A DNA stretch of 56,368 bases. It comes from Alistipes sp. (lineage in GTDB: Bacteria; Bacteroidota; Bacteroidia; Bacteroidales; Rikenellaceae). Below the pieces are notes generated by a model. That model was given only the letters and a program-made list of their open reading frames with translations, searched no databases and was not told the DNA's origin. This document shows, one piece after another, positions 42,759 through 49,979 of the stretch. The DNA lies in the NCBI GenBank assembly GCA_017451685.1, contig JAFTNV010000038.1, forward strand, positions 1 to 56,368, in the 5' to 3' direction. The position numbers were made by a program, and so were the translations under genes. Positions within the stretch are counted from its first letter, which is position 1. Each line of letters opens with the position of its first letter.

Positions 42759-43274
42759 CTAAAGCAATGCCTGAAACTCTACCTCGTCGATATACTCAGT
42801 GCCGCGGCGTAGCCATGCTCGACGGTAGCCGCAACGCTCGAAGCCACAGCCCTCGAAGAGTGCTATGCTCGCGCTATTGTCGGCAGCGACAGTGGCCCAT
42901 ATCTGCCTTACGCCAAGCGTATTGCGGGCATACTCCTTGATGAGCGCGATGGCGCTACGGGCATAGCCGTGACGTCGTTGCGAGGTGTCGTAGACGAGGA
43001 TACCGATGCCGAAGCGACGGTGGTGGGGGTCGAAGTCGACGATGTCGAGCGTGCCCACGGCAACGCCCTCGCTCTCGATGACGAGGCGCATCTCATGTGT
43101 GGCGTAGAGGTCGTAGCTCTGCTCGGCAATAAACTGTCTTAGACGCTCACGCGAGATGGGGGCTATCGTGCCACTCACCCTCCACACCGCGGGGTCGTTC
43201 TCCCAGAGGTAGATAACATCGAGGTCGGTAGGCTCCAGCGCCCTAAGACGACATATATCGCTACGCAGCTCCAT
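42759..43274 (-). CDS. GNAT-family N-acetyltransferase
   Basis: A 171-residue single-domain acetyltransferase, of the RimJ/RimL-like GNAT group. It starts LRALEPTDLDVIYLWENDPAVW, has the acetyl-CoA-binding loop region VYDTSQRRHGYARSAIALIKEYARNTLGVRQIWATV and ends with NSASIALFEGCGFERCGYRRAW, the usual final motif. The acceptor is unknown. It is 1 base downstream of the ROK-family gene, so they form a two-gene operon. Downstream lies an AT-rich spacer with short ACTCATT-type repeats. Confidence 0.88.
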   Translation of the reverse strand: MELRSDICRLRALEPTDLDVIYLWENDPAVWRVSGTIAPISRERLRQFIAEQSYDLYATHEMRLVIESEGVAVGTLDIVDFDPHHRRFGIGILVYDTSQRRHGYARSAIALIKEYARNTLGVRQIWATVAADNSASIALFEGCGFERCGYRRAWLRRGTEYIDEVEFQALL

Positions 43275-43275
43275 G

Positions 43276-44505
43276 CTACAGGCCGATGACCTTATTGCGT
43301 ATCAGCATCGCCACGCCCCATGCGTTAGCGCTGTCGGACATCTTCGACACGCGGAACTTCGTATCCTTATATACGAGGTTGAGCGAGTATTTGTTTGTCG
43401 ACGACTTAAGCGGGAGCATCAGATACTCACCCGCCTGTGCGAGGTTGCCACCGACGATGACGGTCTCGGGGTTGAACGTGTTGATAAGGAAGGCCACGGC
43501 CTTGCCTACCTTCTCGCCCGCCTCCTCGATAAGCTCGATGGCGAGGTTGTCGTCGTTGCGTGCTGCGGCGATGATGTCGTTGATGTGTATGCTCTCGCCA
43601 CGGTCGTACATCTCGCGTAGGTGGGTGTTCACGCCACTCTTGATCAGCTGCACAATCTTATCCTCGATGGCGATACCCGAGACCTCAGTCTCGAGGCACC
43701 CCTTCTTACCGCAAGCACAGATTATCTCGTTGTCGAAGAAGGGTATATGTCCGAACTCGCCCGCAAAGCCATTCTTGCCGTAGTATAGCTTGCCGTCGAT
43801 GACGATGCCGATGGCCACACCGCGACCCATATGCAGGTAGATGACGTTGCTCTCGTTCTTCGACTTACCTGTGGTATACTCCGCATAGCAGCGTGCACGC
43901 GTGTCGTTCTCGAGCATCACGCGGATGCCTATGCGCGAAGATATGATGTCGGTGAGAGACTCCTCGCTCGAGGTGAAGTACTTGTACGAGCGTCCCGTCT
44001 CGGGATTCACACGACCCACCATCGAGACACCCACGCCGAGAATCTTCTCCCTGTCGATGCCGCAGTCGGCAACGAAGGCCTCGATATTCTGGCAGATGCG
44101 CTCTAAGCACTGCGGGCGGTCAACAAGCTCGAAGGTGTTGTCCGTGCGCTCGCTGATGACGTTGTTCTGCAGGTCGGTGACGACGTATGTCATGTGGTCG
44201 CGACCCACGTTTATGCCGGCGAAGTATATCGCCGAGTTGGCCAAGCCAAATACGTTGGGGCGACGACCACCCGGGGTCTCCACCTTGCCGAGGTCGATGA
44301 CGATAAGGTCGTCGGCAAGCTCCTGCACGAGCTTTGTCATCGTCGGCACGCTTATGTGCAACTCGCGCGTAAGCTCCGAGAGCGTACACTCACCGTTGAG
44401 TGCCATGTAGGCGATGATGTTGCGCTTAAGAATGTTATTCTTATGTGTGATGCCCTTGAGGTTCTCCTCGGCATCAATATTAAAATACTTAGCCAGTGAT
44501 GTCAT
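43276..44505 (-). CDS. ROK-family transcriptional regulator
   Basis: A 409-residue NagC/XylR-type protein. The N-terminal roughly 70 residues contain a winged helix-turn-helix (LSELTRELHISVPTMTKLVQELADDLIV). The ROK sugar-kinase-like domain follows with the ATP-binding AGINVGRDHMT, and the zinc-binding cysteines Cys263, Cys265 and Cys270 in the ROK consensus ICACGKKGCLE. It probably represses a sugar-related target, but no sugar genes adjoin it. It has a minus-strand TATCTTTG -7 box at 44535-44542 and is divergent from the TPR/HTH regulator. Confidence 0.9.
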   Translation of the reverse strand: MTSLAKYFNIDAEENLKGITHKNNILKRNIIAYMALNGECTLSELTRELHISVPTMTKLVQELADDLIVIDLGKVETPGGRRPNVFGLANSAIYFAGINVGRDHMTYVVTDLQNNVISERTDNTFELVDRPQCLERICQNIEAFVADCGIDREKILGVGVSMVGRVNPETGRSYKYFTSSEESLTDIISSRIGIRVMLENDTRARCYAEYTTGKSKNESNVIYLHMGRGVAIGIVIDGKLYYGKNGFAGEFGHIPFFDNEIICACGKKGCLETEVSGIAIEDKIVQLIKSGVNTHLREMYDRGESIHINDIIAAARNDDNLAIELIEEAGEKVGKAVAFLINTFNPETVIVGGNLAQAGEYLMLPLKSSTNKYSLNLVYKDTKFRVSKMSDSANAWGVAMLIRNKVIGL

Positions 44506-44534
44506 TTTCTATTGCAAACATTTAATTCATTATA

Positions 44535-44542
44535 CAAAGATA
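44535..44542 (-). promoter_or_regulatory. -7 box for the ROK-family gene
   Basis: TATCTTTG on the minus strand, 30 bases before the ROK start codon. Confidence 0.55.
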
Positions 44543-44659
44543 ATAAAATATTTTGGAAATTATCCTCAATTTTTAATTAATTTCTAAAAACTTTTCATTT
44601 ATGCGTTAGCCATTGAGTTTTAGGCTTCAATGGTGGTGGGTATGGTGGTGGGAGCTTAA

Positions 44660-44690
44660 TTTGCAGTTACGAAATAAATGATTATATTTG
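44660..44690 (+). promoter_or_regulatory. Promoter of the TPR/HTH regulator
   Basis: TTTG (44660-44663), a 19-base spacer, and TATATTTG (44683-44690) match both Bacteroidetes boxes exactly, 28 bases before the start codon. Confidence 0.85.
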
Positions 44691-44717
44691 CATAACGAAT
44701 GTGGTTTTTAGGCGATT

Positions 44718-46397
44718 ATGATATTTCGTACTCTACATACTCTTCGTCGTGTTGTGCTGCCGGCTATGGCCGTGGTCGTTATGTTGATGACCGTGGGCTG
44801 TGGCTCGGATAGGGAGGCTGTGCGCATTGTCAACGAGGCCGAGAGGCTTCTCGCGGATAATCCCGAGGAGGCGCTAAAGGCCATTCGGCGTGTTAAGTTC
44901 GACGACTTCAAGTCCGAGGAGCATCGTGCTCGCTATGCGCTGGTGTGTAGCGAGGCCTACTACTACAACTATGTCGACATTGCCGACGACTCCTTGGCGC
45001 GACCTATGCGCAACTATTACATCGACAGCCACGACCATGCGGAGCGCGCACGTGCCCTTGTGCAGGTGGCTCTTGTAGAGCGTAACCGTGGAGCACTTGC
45101 CGAGGCGATGGTCGCCCTCGTGGAGGCTGAGGTGTCGCTGGAGCAGAGCACAAATACTCGCCTTGAGGGGCTTGTGCACCGCACCAAGGGCGACATATAC
45201 AGCGATGGCTGCCTCTTTGCTAATGCCTTAGAGGAGTATGGTGCCGCGAAGGAGTGCTTCGATGCCCTCACGTTGGAGTATCACGCGGCAAGCCTTCTCT
45301 ACGACATGGGCGGCATGCTCGTACAGCTGCGCGACTTTGAGCGTGCCGAGGAGGTGCTTGGCGAGGCGTTGCAGTATGCCAAGGAGGTGGAAAATAGGGA
45401 GTTTGAGTGCGGTGTATTGCACGAACTGCTCGACTTGTCGATATATTGCGATGATTATGTGGCATGTAGCCAATATCTCGACACCTTCACGGAGGATGAC
45501 TGCCTGCTCTTTGGCGATGCTCACTACAACGCTGTAAGAGCCATGCTCCTCTCGCGCGAGGGGCGTGTGGCGGAGGCGTTGAGGCTTGTCGATAGGGCGC
45601 AGACGATGGAGGATAACGAGTGGGCGGACATAGAGTATGCTCGATATATCATCTACCGCAATGCGGGAGATACCGACGAGGCGCTACGCTGGCAGGAGCG
45701 GAGTAAGAATGCTCAGGATAGGCTCATGCTCGAGGTGCTGGAGCAGCCTGTCTTGAATGTCGAGGTGGAGATGCTTCAGCGCGACCTGCGTGCTGAGCGC
45801 CGCGAGAGGGAGCTTGTGGCTGAGCGTAACGCTGTGATATTTGCGGGTGCAGTAATCCTGATAATAGTCATCGTCCTCTTTGCGTGGTATCGCCTACGCA
45901 GCAAGAATCGCGAGATTGCGCAGTACGTGGAGACCGTGAGCGAGTTACAGCTAACGCTCCGCACCCTCCCTGCGGAGATGTCGTCGTCGGTGGGAAGCCT
46001 CTACCGCGACCGCTTTGTTGAACTTAACGAACTGTGCGAGACGTACTACGACCATAGTGGCTCTGCGCGCCATAAGAACATGGTTTTCAATAAGCTTGTG
46101 CAGACCATCGAGGCTATAAAGAATGACGGCAAGCGCCTCGAGGAGTTGGAGGCTGCCGTCGACGAGTACCGCGGAGGTCTTATGCGAAGGCTCAACGAGT
46201 TGCTTCCGAGGCTCAGCGAGCGCGACAGGCGCGTGTCTCTCTATGTCTTTGCGGGCTTCTCGAACCGTGCAATAGCGATATTTATCGATAGCGACCCCGT
46301 GTCGGTGTCGAAGATACGATATAACATCAAGCAGAAGATTAAGAATGTCGGGGCGGAGGGTACGGAGGTGCTTGTTGATGCCCTCTCGGAGAAGTAA
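44718..46397 (+). CDS. Membrane-spanning TPR sensor with cytoplasmic HTH
   Basis: A 559-residue one-component regulator of a Bacteroidales type. It has an N-terminal signal with a lipobox (TVGC, Cys28), a helical TPR region to about 370 (pairs such as ALVQVALVERNRGALAEAMVALVEAE), one membrane helix at about 373-394 (VIFAGAVILIIVIVLFAWY), a coiled-coil segment, and a C-terminal LuxR/sigma-region-4-like HTH at about 495-541 (LSERDRRVSLYVFAGFSNRAIAIFIDSDPVSVSKIRYNIKQKIK). The TPRs are therefore probably periplasmic and the HTH cytoplasmic. The next gene, 4 bases away, encodes a small lipoprotein; it may be its partner or target. Ligand and regulon are unknown. Confidence 0.82.
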   Translation: MIFRTLHTLRRVVLPAMAVVVMLMTVGCGSDREAVRIVNEAERLLADNPEEALKAIRRVKFDDFKSEEHRARYALVCSEAYYYNYVDIADDSLARPMRNYYIDSHDHAERARALVQVALVERNRGALAEAMVALVEAEVSLEQSTNTRLEGLVHRTKGDIYSDGCLFANALEEYGAAKECFDALTLEYHAASLLYDMGGMLVQLRDFERAEEVLGEALQYAKEVENREFECGVLHELLDLSIYCDDYVACSQYLDTFTEDDCLLFGDAHYNAVRAMLLSREGRVAEALRLVDRAQTMEDNEWADIEYARYIIYRNAGDTDEALRWQERSKNAQDRLMLEVLEQPVLNVEVEMLQRDLRAERRERELVAERNAVIFAGAVILIIVIVLFAWYRLRSKNREIAQYVETVSELQLTLRTLPAEMSSSVGSLYRDRFVELNELCETYYDHSGSARHKNMVFNKLVQTIEAIKNDGKRLEELEAAVDEYRGGLMRRLNELLPRLSERDRRVSLYVFAGFSNRAIAIFIDSDPVSVSKIRYNIKQKIKNVGAEGTEVLVDALSEK

Positions 46398-46401
46398 CAT
46401 T

Positions 46402-46803
46402 ATGAGAAGATACCTTATATATATTATCACCGCGGTGATAACGGCACTTGTGATGTGGGGGTGCTCTGCTGCCGATGCCGACCTAAACCTCGATACCAAC
46501 AAGCCGCATCCATTGCCCGGAAGGCCTACCGTGCCAATCAAGCGCCGCCCCATAGTTCCCTCGACGAAGCTGCCACGCCCGCGCGTTGTCGTGAAACTCG
46601 ACTGGATGGATGATAGAACCATCGGCGTTGAACTTGCCGAGCCTCAGCCCTTTGCGGAGGTTGTCGTGCGCGACACGTGGAGTGGCGAGGTGTATACTTA
46701 TATCTTTGACGGCCAGTATGTTGAGGTCAACGTGCCCGAGGGTGCTGTCGAGATTGAGGTGTTCGTAGGCGATGAACACCATGTCTACACGGTTGAGGAG
46801 TAG
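46402..46803 (+). CDS. Small lipoprotein, unknown function
   Basis: A 133-residue protein; the ATG at 46402 is preferred over a farther upstream in-frame ATG because it gives a clean lipoprotein signal, MRRYLIYIITAVITALVMWGC, with lipobox Cys21. The mature part starts with a proline-rich segment and carries a short beta-rich C-terminal domain (EVVVRDTWSGEVYTYIFDGQYVEVNVPEGAVEIEVFVGD), like the small Ig-like repeats of many Bacteroidales surface proteins. I do not recognise a named family. It begins 4 bases after the regulator and is followed by the repeat element at 46824. Confidence 0.75.
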   Translation: MRRYLIYIITAVITALVMWGCSAADADLNLDTNKPHPLPGRPTVPIKRRPIVPSTKLPRPRVVVKLDWMDDRTIGVELAEPQPFAEVVVRDTWSGEVYTYIFDGQYVEVNVPEGAVEIEVFVGDEHHVYTVEE

Positions 46804-46823
46804 TCACTTTACAAATAAAAATT

Positions 46824-46990
46824 GAGAGTGAATAAAAAGTGTATTTTGTCGTTACGCTCGCCCTCAAACTCCTCATTTACGCCAAGTAAACTGCGGTTTT
46901 TCGGGCTTCGCAGGCCTAAAACTACATCTTTTTATTCACTCTCTTAGGTATCAAAGGCTGGCTAAGCAACTTTTTAGTCAGCCCCATATT
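46824..46990. repeat. Dispersed intergenic repeat A3 with 16-bp outer inverted repeat
   Basis: Outer arms GAGAGTGAATAAAAAG (46824-46839) and CTTTTTATTCACTCTC (46928-46943) are a perfect 16-bp inverted repeat. Between them is the CTCATTTACG-type hairpin core (TTTACGCCAAGTAAA). The right part continues to a second hairpin, GGCTGGCTAA (46956-46965) with TTAGTCAGCC (46974-46983), one G-T pair. Bases 46914-46990 match 129-205 at 75 of 77 positions. It sits between the lipoprotein gene and corA, which are convergent. Confidence 0.8.
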
Positions 46991-47004
46991 GTTAGCATAG
47001 TAGC

Positions 47005-47958
47005 CTATAGCCACTTCATAAACTTAAAGAACCAGAACGTCAGCCCCGAGACTATAAGCATAAGGGCTATGGCCCACACGTAGCCGTACTCCCACTCCAA
47101 CTCGGGCATAAACTTGAAGTTCATACCGTACATACTCGCCACGAGTGTCGCGGGCATGAAGATTACGGCAGCCACGGAGAAGATCTTCACAATCTCGTTC
47201 TGCTCGATGTTGATAAGGCCGAGGGCGGCATCCTGGATATAGTCCAGACGCTGGAAGCTGAAGTCGGCATGGCTGATAAGCGAGTTAACGTCCTTGAGCA
47301 TCAGCTGTAGGCGCGGGTATATATCGTTGGGGAAGCGCTCCGAGCGGAGGATAGAGGAGAGCACGCGCTGGCGGTCGAAGATATTCTCGCGCAGCAACAT
47401 AGTATTCTCCTGCAGGGCATTGATGCGGTACAATACCTCCTTGTCGATCTTCGAGCCACTCGATATATCCTTGCTCATCGTCGCTACCTGCTTGCCCACC
47501 ATCTCCACAAGGTCGGCATCGTAGTCGATGCGCACCTCGAGGAGCGAGATGAGGATGTGGTAGCCCGTAGAGTACGAGCGGTAGTTCATCTGCAGACGCT
47601 TCTCCGCCTCGCGGAAGGTGCGAAACTCCGCTTGGCGCATAGACACAAGCACACCCTCATTCGAGATGATGAACGACACGGGCTCCACGGTGAACGACTC
47701 GCCCTGGGGCACGAAGAAGTTAGAGTTCGAGATTATGGCATTCTCGGTCTCCGAGTATTTAGATGTAGACTCGATCTCCTCGACCTGCTGCTTCGTCTGT
47801 AGGCTCAGCTCCATGAAGTTCTCCACGGCCTTCTGCTCCTTGATTGAGGGGTCCAAGAGGTCGATCCATAGGATGTCGTCGAAGCCGAGCTCGTCGAAGA
47901 GGTCGGGGTCGGCGTTGCGGATAATCTTGTTGTATTGCTTAAGATAGATGGTGATCAT
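47005..47958 (-). CDS. corA: CorA-family magnesium/cobalt transporter
   Basis: A 317-residue CorA protein with a large N-terminal cytoplasmic domain and two C-terminal membrane helices. The diagnostic GMN filter motif is present, at about residues 278-280 in YGMNFKFMPELEWEYGY, between the helices VIFMPATLVAS and ALMLIVSGLTFWFFKFM. It imports Mg2+ (and possibly Co2+ or Ni2+). It is transcribed alone on the minus strand. Confidence 0.93.
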   Translation of the reverse strand: MITIYLKQYNKIIRNADPDLFDELGFDDILWIDLLDPSIKEQKAVENFMELSLQTKQQVEEIESTSKYSETENAIISNSNFFVPQGESFTVEPVSFIISNEGVLVSMRQAEFRTFREAEKRLQMNYRSYSTGYHILISLLEVRIDYDADLVEMVGKQVATMSKDISSGSKIDKEVLYRINALQENTMLLRENIFDRQRVLSSILRSERFPNDIYPRLQLMLKDVNSLISHADFSFQRLDYIQDAALGLINIEQNEIVKIFSVAAVIFMPATLVASMYGMNFKFMPELEWEYGYVWAIALMLIVSGLTFWFFKFMKWL

Positions 47959-48011
47959 ATCTCCTCCAATAGTTTTATTCTTTATTATTCAACTATGCCC
48001 GTGGGCGGGGT

Positions 48012-48040
48012 TCGTGGTGGCTCAACAATTGCCACCCTTC
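48012..48040 (-). terminator. Possible terminator hairpin of mqnA
   Basis: GGTGGC and GCCACC flank a 9-base loop about 40-65 bases after the mqnA stop. The stem is only 6 bp and no strong T-run follows, so this is tentative. The rest of the 47959-48078 spacer shows only a short GGCC/GGCC pair near 48064. Confidence 0.35.
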
Positions 48041-48078
48041 GGAGGTAAGAAGTCGCACGGCAGGGCCGCACGGCCTCT

Positions 48079-48849
48079 TTAATAGGATCGGGGAACTATG
48101 CGTATGCCCGCGTCCCAGAACTTCTTCAAGGCGCGGTGCTTCTCCTCGTCGAGGATGAAGTCAATGTTGCGCGTGAGGTAGTCGTAGGCCGTGATGCCAC
48201 CATCGTTACCCATATACTTTGATTCGGCCACAGCCTCCCATACGTGCTCCACACCAAAGGTGAGCGCGCGCTGTAACTCGTCCGTAACCTCATACGACAC
48301 CCCCTTGCGTGCTACCCATACGGCAAAGGCGAAGGGTAGCTTCGTGGCCTCGCGCCACTCTATGGCGAGGTCGTAGGTGTAGCGGAACATGCCCTCGTAG
48401 TCGAAGACCTTGTCGCCGATGAGCAGGTAGGCGTCGCCCTCCTTGCGCTCGGCCGTGATGGCGTAGTCGCTCATGTTGAGCCACTCGGGGGCTATGCGCC
48501 ACTTGTGCTTTGCTAAATAGCCACATAGCTGCACCGATGTGCGCGAGTGGGGGTCGAGCCATACGCGACGCACACGCTCTATCGGCGTGTCGGACATGAT
48601 GGTCACGGTGCGCACCGCGCCCACTGCACCTATGCAGTAGTCGGTGATGATGTTTGTGTCGTGCAACTCGGGCACAACAGCAGCCGGGAGTAGGGCTATG
48701 TCGGCCTTACCCTCGATGTAGTTCTTTGCACAGTCGGCGGGAGGTGCCAACAATAGGTCGGCACGTAGATGTTCGTCATGCTCGATGCCATAGACGAAGG
48801 GTATCGTGTTGAGATACGATACAGCTGTTATTTTTGGAATGATAGCCAT
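48079..48849 (-). CDS. mqnA: Chorismate dehydratase (futalosine pathway menaquinone synthesis)
   Basis: A 256-residue MqnA-family protein with a periplasmic-binding-protein-like fold. It starts KITAVSYLNTIPFVYGIEH, continues LLLAPPADCAKNYIEGKADIALLPAAVVPE and CIGAVGAVRTVTIMSD, and has the conserved LDPHSRTSVQLC. MqnA dehydrates chorismate to 3-(1-carboxyvinyloxy)benzoate, the first step of the futalosine route to menaquinone. That suggests this organism does not rely on the classical MenF route; the other mqn genes are outside the window. A TACCTTTG box on the minus strand lies at 48916-48923. Confidence 0.9.
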   Translation of the reverse strand: MAIIPKITAVSYLNTIPFVYGIEHDEHLRADLLLAPPADCAKNYIEGKADIALLPAAVVPELHDTNIITDYCIGAVGAVRTVTIMSDTPIERVRRVWLDPHSRTSVQLCGYLAKHKWRIAPEWLNMSDYAITAERKEGDAYLLIGDKVFDYEGMFRYTYDLAIEWREATKLPFAFAVWVARKGVSYEVTDELQRALTFGVEHVWEAVAESKYMGNDGGITAYDYLTRNIDFILDEEKHRALKKFWDAGIRIVPRSY

Positions 48850-48915
48850 CGTCCATAGTCAGCAATTATTAGTTAAACATCGCGTGGGTAGTCGCGCTAT
48901 CCCACTATATCAGTG

Positions 48916-48923
48916 CAAAGGTA
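48916..48923 (-). promoter_or_regulatory. -7 box for mqnA
   Basis: TACCTTTG on the minus strand, 67 bases before the start codon. No clear -33 TTTG at the right distance. Confidence 0.5.
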
Positions 48924-49027
48924 GTACAAAAATCCGAGCCCGCCAAGAAAAAATCGAAAAAAGGCGACGTAAAAAGTTTTGCGACGCTCTATTTTGCCTT
49001 CGTGCGTATAAAAAAGTGGCAGTTATG

Positions 49028-49058
49028 TTTGCTATTTACGAAAATAGTGTTACCTTTG
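49028..49058 (+). promoter_or_regulatory. Promoter of rpmE2
   Basis: TTTG (49028-49031), a 19-base spacer and TACCTTTG (49051-49058) match both boxes, 39 bases before the L31 start. Confidence 0.82.
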
Positions 49059-49096
49059 CGCCCGAATTAAGTACTTAATTATAACAAAAAGACGAA

Positions 49097-49360
49097 ATGA
49101 AAAAGGGTATTCATCCGGAGAATTATCGTTTAGTGGCGTTCAAGGATATGTCGAACGACCACGTGTTTTTGTGCAGGTCCGCCGTTTCGACAAAGGAGAC
49201 CATCGAGGTGAACGGCGAAACCTATCCCGTGTATAAGATGGAAATCTCTAACACATCTCACCCCTTCTACACAGGTAAGATGAAGTTGGTAGACACCGCT
49301 GGTCGTGTGGATAAGTTTATGAGCCGTTACGCAAAGCGCTACGATAAGAAGAACAAGTAA
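49097..49360 (+). CDS. rpmE2: 50S ribosomal protein L31, type B
   Basis: An 87-residue L31 of the type B (zinc-independent) kind. It starts MKKGIHPENYRLVAFKDMSNDHVFLCRSAVST and carries NTSHPFYTGKMKLVDTAGRVDKFMSRYAKRY, with no CxxC pair, so it does not bind zinc. It is transcribed alone from a strong promoter and ends at a strong terminator. Confidence 0.96.
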   Translation: MKKGIHPENYRLVAFKDMSNDHVFLCRSAVSTKETIEVNGETYPVYKMEISNTSHPFYTGKMKLVDTAGRVDKFMSRYAKRYDKKNK

Positions 49361-49381
49361 TATCTTGTTACTCCCAGAACG

Positions 49382-49414
49382 AGAGGGTTGGAATTTTCCA
49401 ATCCTCTTTTTTTT
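49382..49414 (+). terminator. Intrinsic terminator of rpmE2
   Basis: AGAGGGTTGGAA and TTCCAATCCTCT form a 12-bp stem (one G-T pair) at 49382-49407, followed by a run of T to 49414. Confidence 0.9.
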
Positions 49415-49420
49415 GTTGTT

Positions 49421-49697
49421 ATAAGGCAGCATCTACTGCCGCTAACGAAAATTAATTTTTCGTGATAGTGGCGCATCTGCGGCACATCCCTACGAGTAGA
49501 CTACCCCGGGCTGTACTTCAATGTACTATCCCGAGGTAGTCTCTTTTGCGATGCACCACATCTACACCACTCTGACGAAAAATAGGGTTGCACTTCTTGC
49601 CACCTATCGACGGCATTTTCGCCGAGCGTTGTATCTGCTACCTTCTAACAACAAAAAATATATAGTGGTAAGGCAGTATCTACTTCCGCTAACGAAA
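49421..49697. repeat. Pair of direct repeats flanking element B2
   Basis: The 30-base sequence starting ATAAGGCAGCATCTACTGCC (49421) reappears with three changes near 49668 (GTAAGGCAGTATCTACTTCC), each followed by GCTAACGAAAA. The copies lie about 247 bases apart and bracket the B2 element (49455-49583). The stretch 49584-49667 between B2 and the second copy contains no gene that I can see. Such bracketing direct repeats could be target-site or recombination traces, but they are longer than transposition usually leaves. Confidence 0.5.
49455..49583. repeat. Inverted-repeat element B2 (TGATA/TCTGA frame with GTAGACTACC hairpin)
   Basis: Outer arms ATTTTTCGT (49455-49463) and ACGAAAAAT (49575-49583) are perfectly complementary over 9 bp. 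Then comes a GAT/CTG internal loop (49464-49466 / 49572-49574) and AGTGG/CCACT. The centre carries CGGCACATCCC and the hairpin AGACTACCCCGGG/CCCGAGGTAGTCT with one change from perfect pairing, followed by CTTTT. Its centre matches 17551-17613; its frame matches 10867-10992 and 17524-17656. Confidence 0.75.
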
Positions 49698-49744
49698 AGT
49701 GGGCTCAGTCAGGAATTACTATGTTTTTCGGATGACCCGTAAAA

Positions 49745-49772
49745 CAAAAAGCGGCAACCTTTCGATTGCCGC
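49745..49772 (-). terminator. Intrinsic terminator of tRNA-Arg
   Basis: GCGGCAA (49751-49757) and TTGCCGC (49766-49772) form a perfect 7-bp stem. On the minus strand it is followed by TTTTTGTTTT, just after the 3' end of the tRNA. Confidence 0.88.
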
Positions 49773-49776
49773 CTTG

Positions 49777-49850
49777 TGACTCCGACAGGATTCAAACCTG
49801 TAACCGCTTGATCCGTAGTCAAGTACTCTATTCAGTTGAGCTACGGAGCC
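49777..49850 (-). tRNA. tRNA-Arg (anticodon ACG)
   Basis: A complete 74-base cloverleaf on the minus strand. The acceptor GGCTCCG pairs with CGGAGTC (one G-T), the anticodon stem CTTGA/TCAAG encloses CTACGGA (anticodon ACG, expected to be edited to ICG), and the T-arm is ACAGGTTTGAATCCTGT. CCA is not encoded. A promoter and a terminator flank it. Confidence 0.96.
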
Positions 49851-49871
49851 ATTCCTTTGCTTTTGCGAGTG

Positions 49872-49903
49872 CAAATGTACGACAAATATTTCTTCTGTGC
49901 AAA
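49872..49903 (-). promoter_or_regulatory. Promoter of tRNA-Arg
   Basis: On the minus strand TTTG (49900-49903), 20 bases, then TACATTTG (49872-49879), 22 bases before the tRNA 5' end. Confidence 0.8.
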
Positions 49904-49914
49904 TAATTTCGCAA

Positions 49915-49953
49915 AAAAAAATACAAAAAAAAGCGACGACCGAAGTCGTCGCT
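49915..49953 (-). terminator. Intrinsic terminator of the TlpA-like gene
   Basis: AGCGACGAC (49932-49940) and GTCGTCGCT (49945-49953) form a perfect 9-bp stem with a CGAA loop. On the minus strand it is followed by a T-rich run. Confidence 0.92.
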
Positions 49954-49979
49954 ATCGCTTGATGTTGTTAATCAACGCT

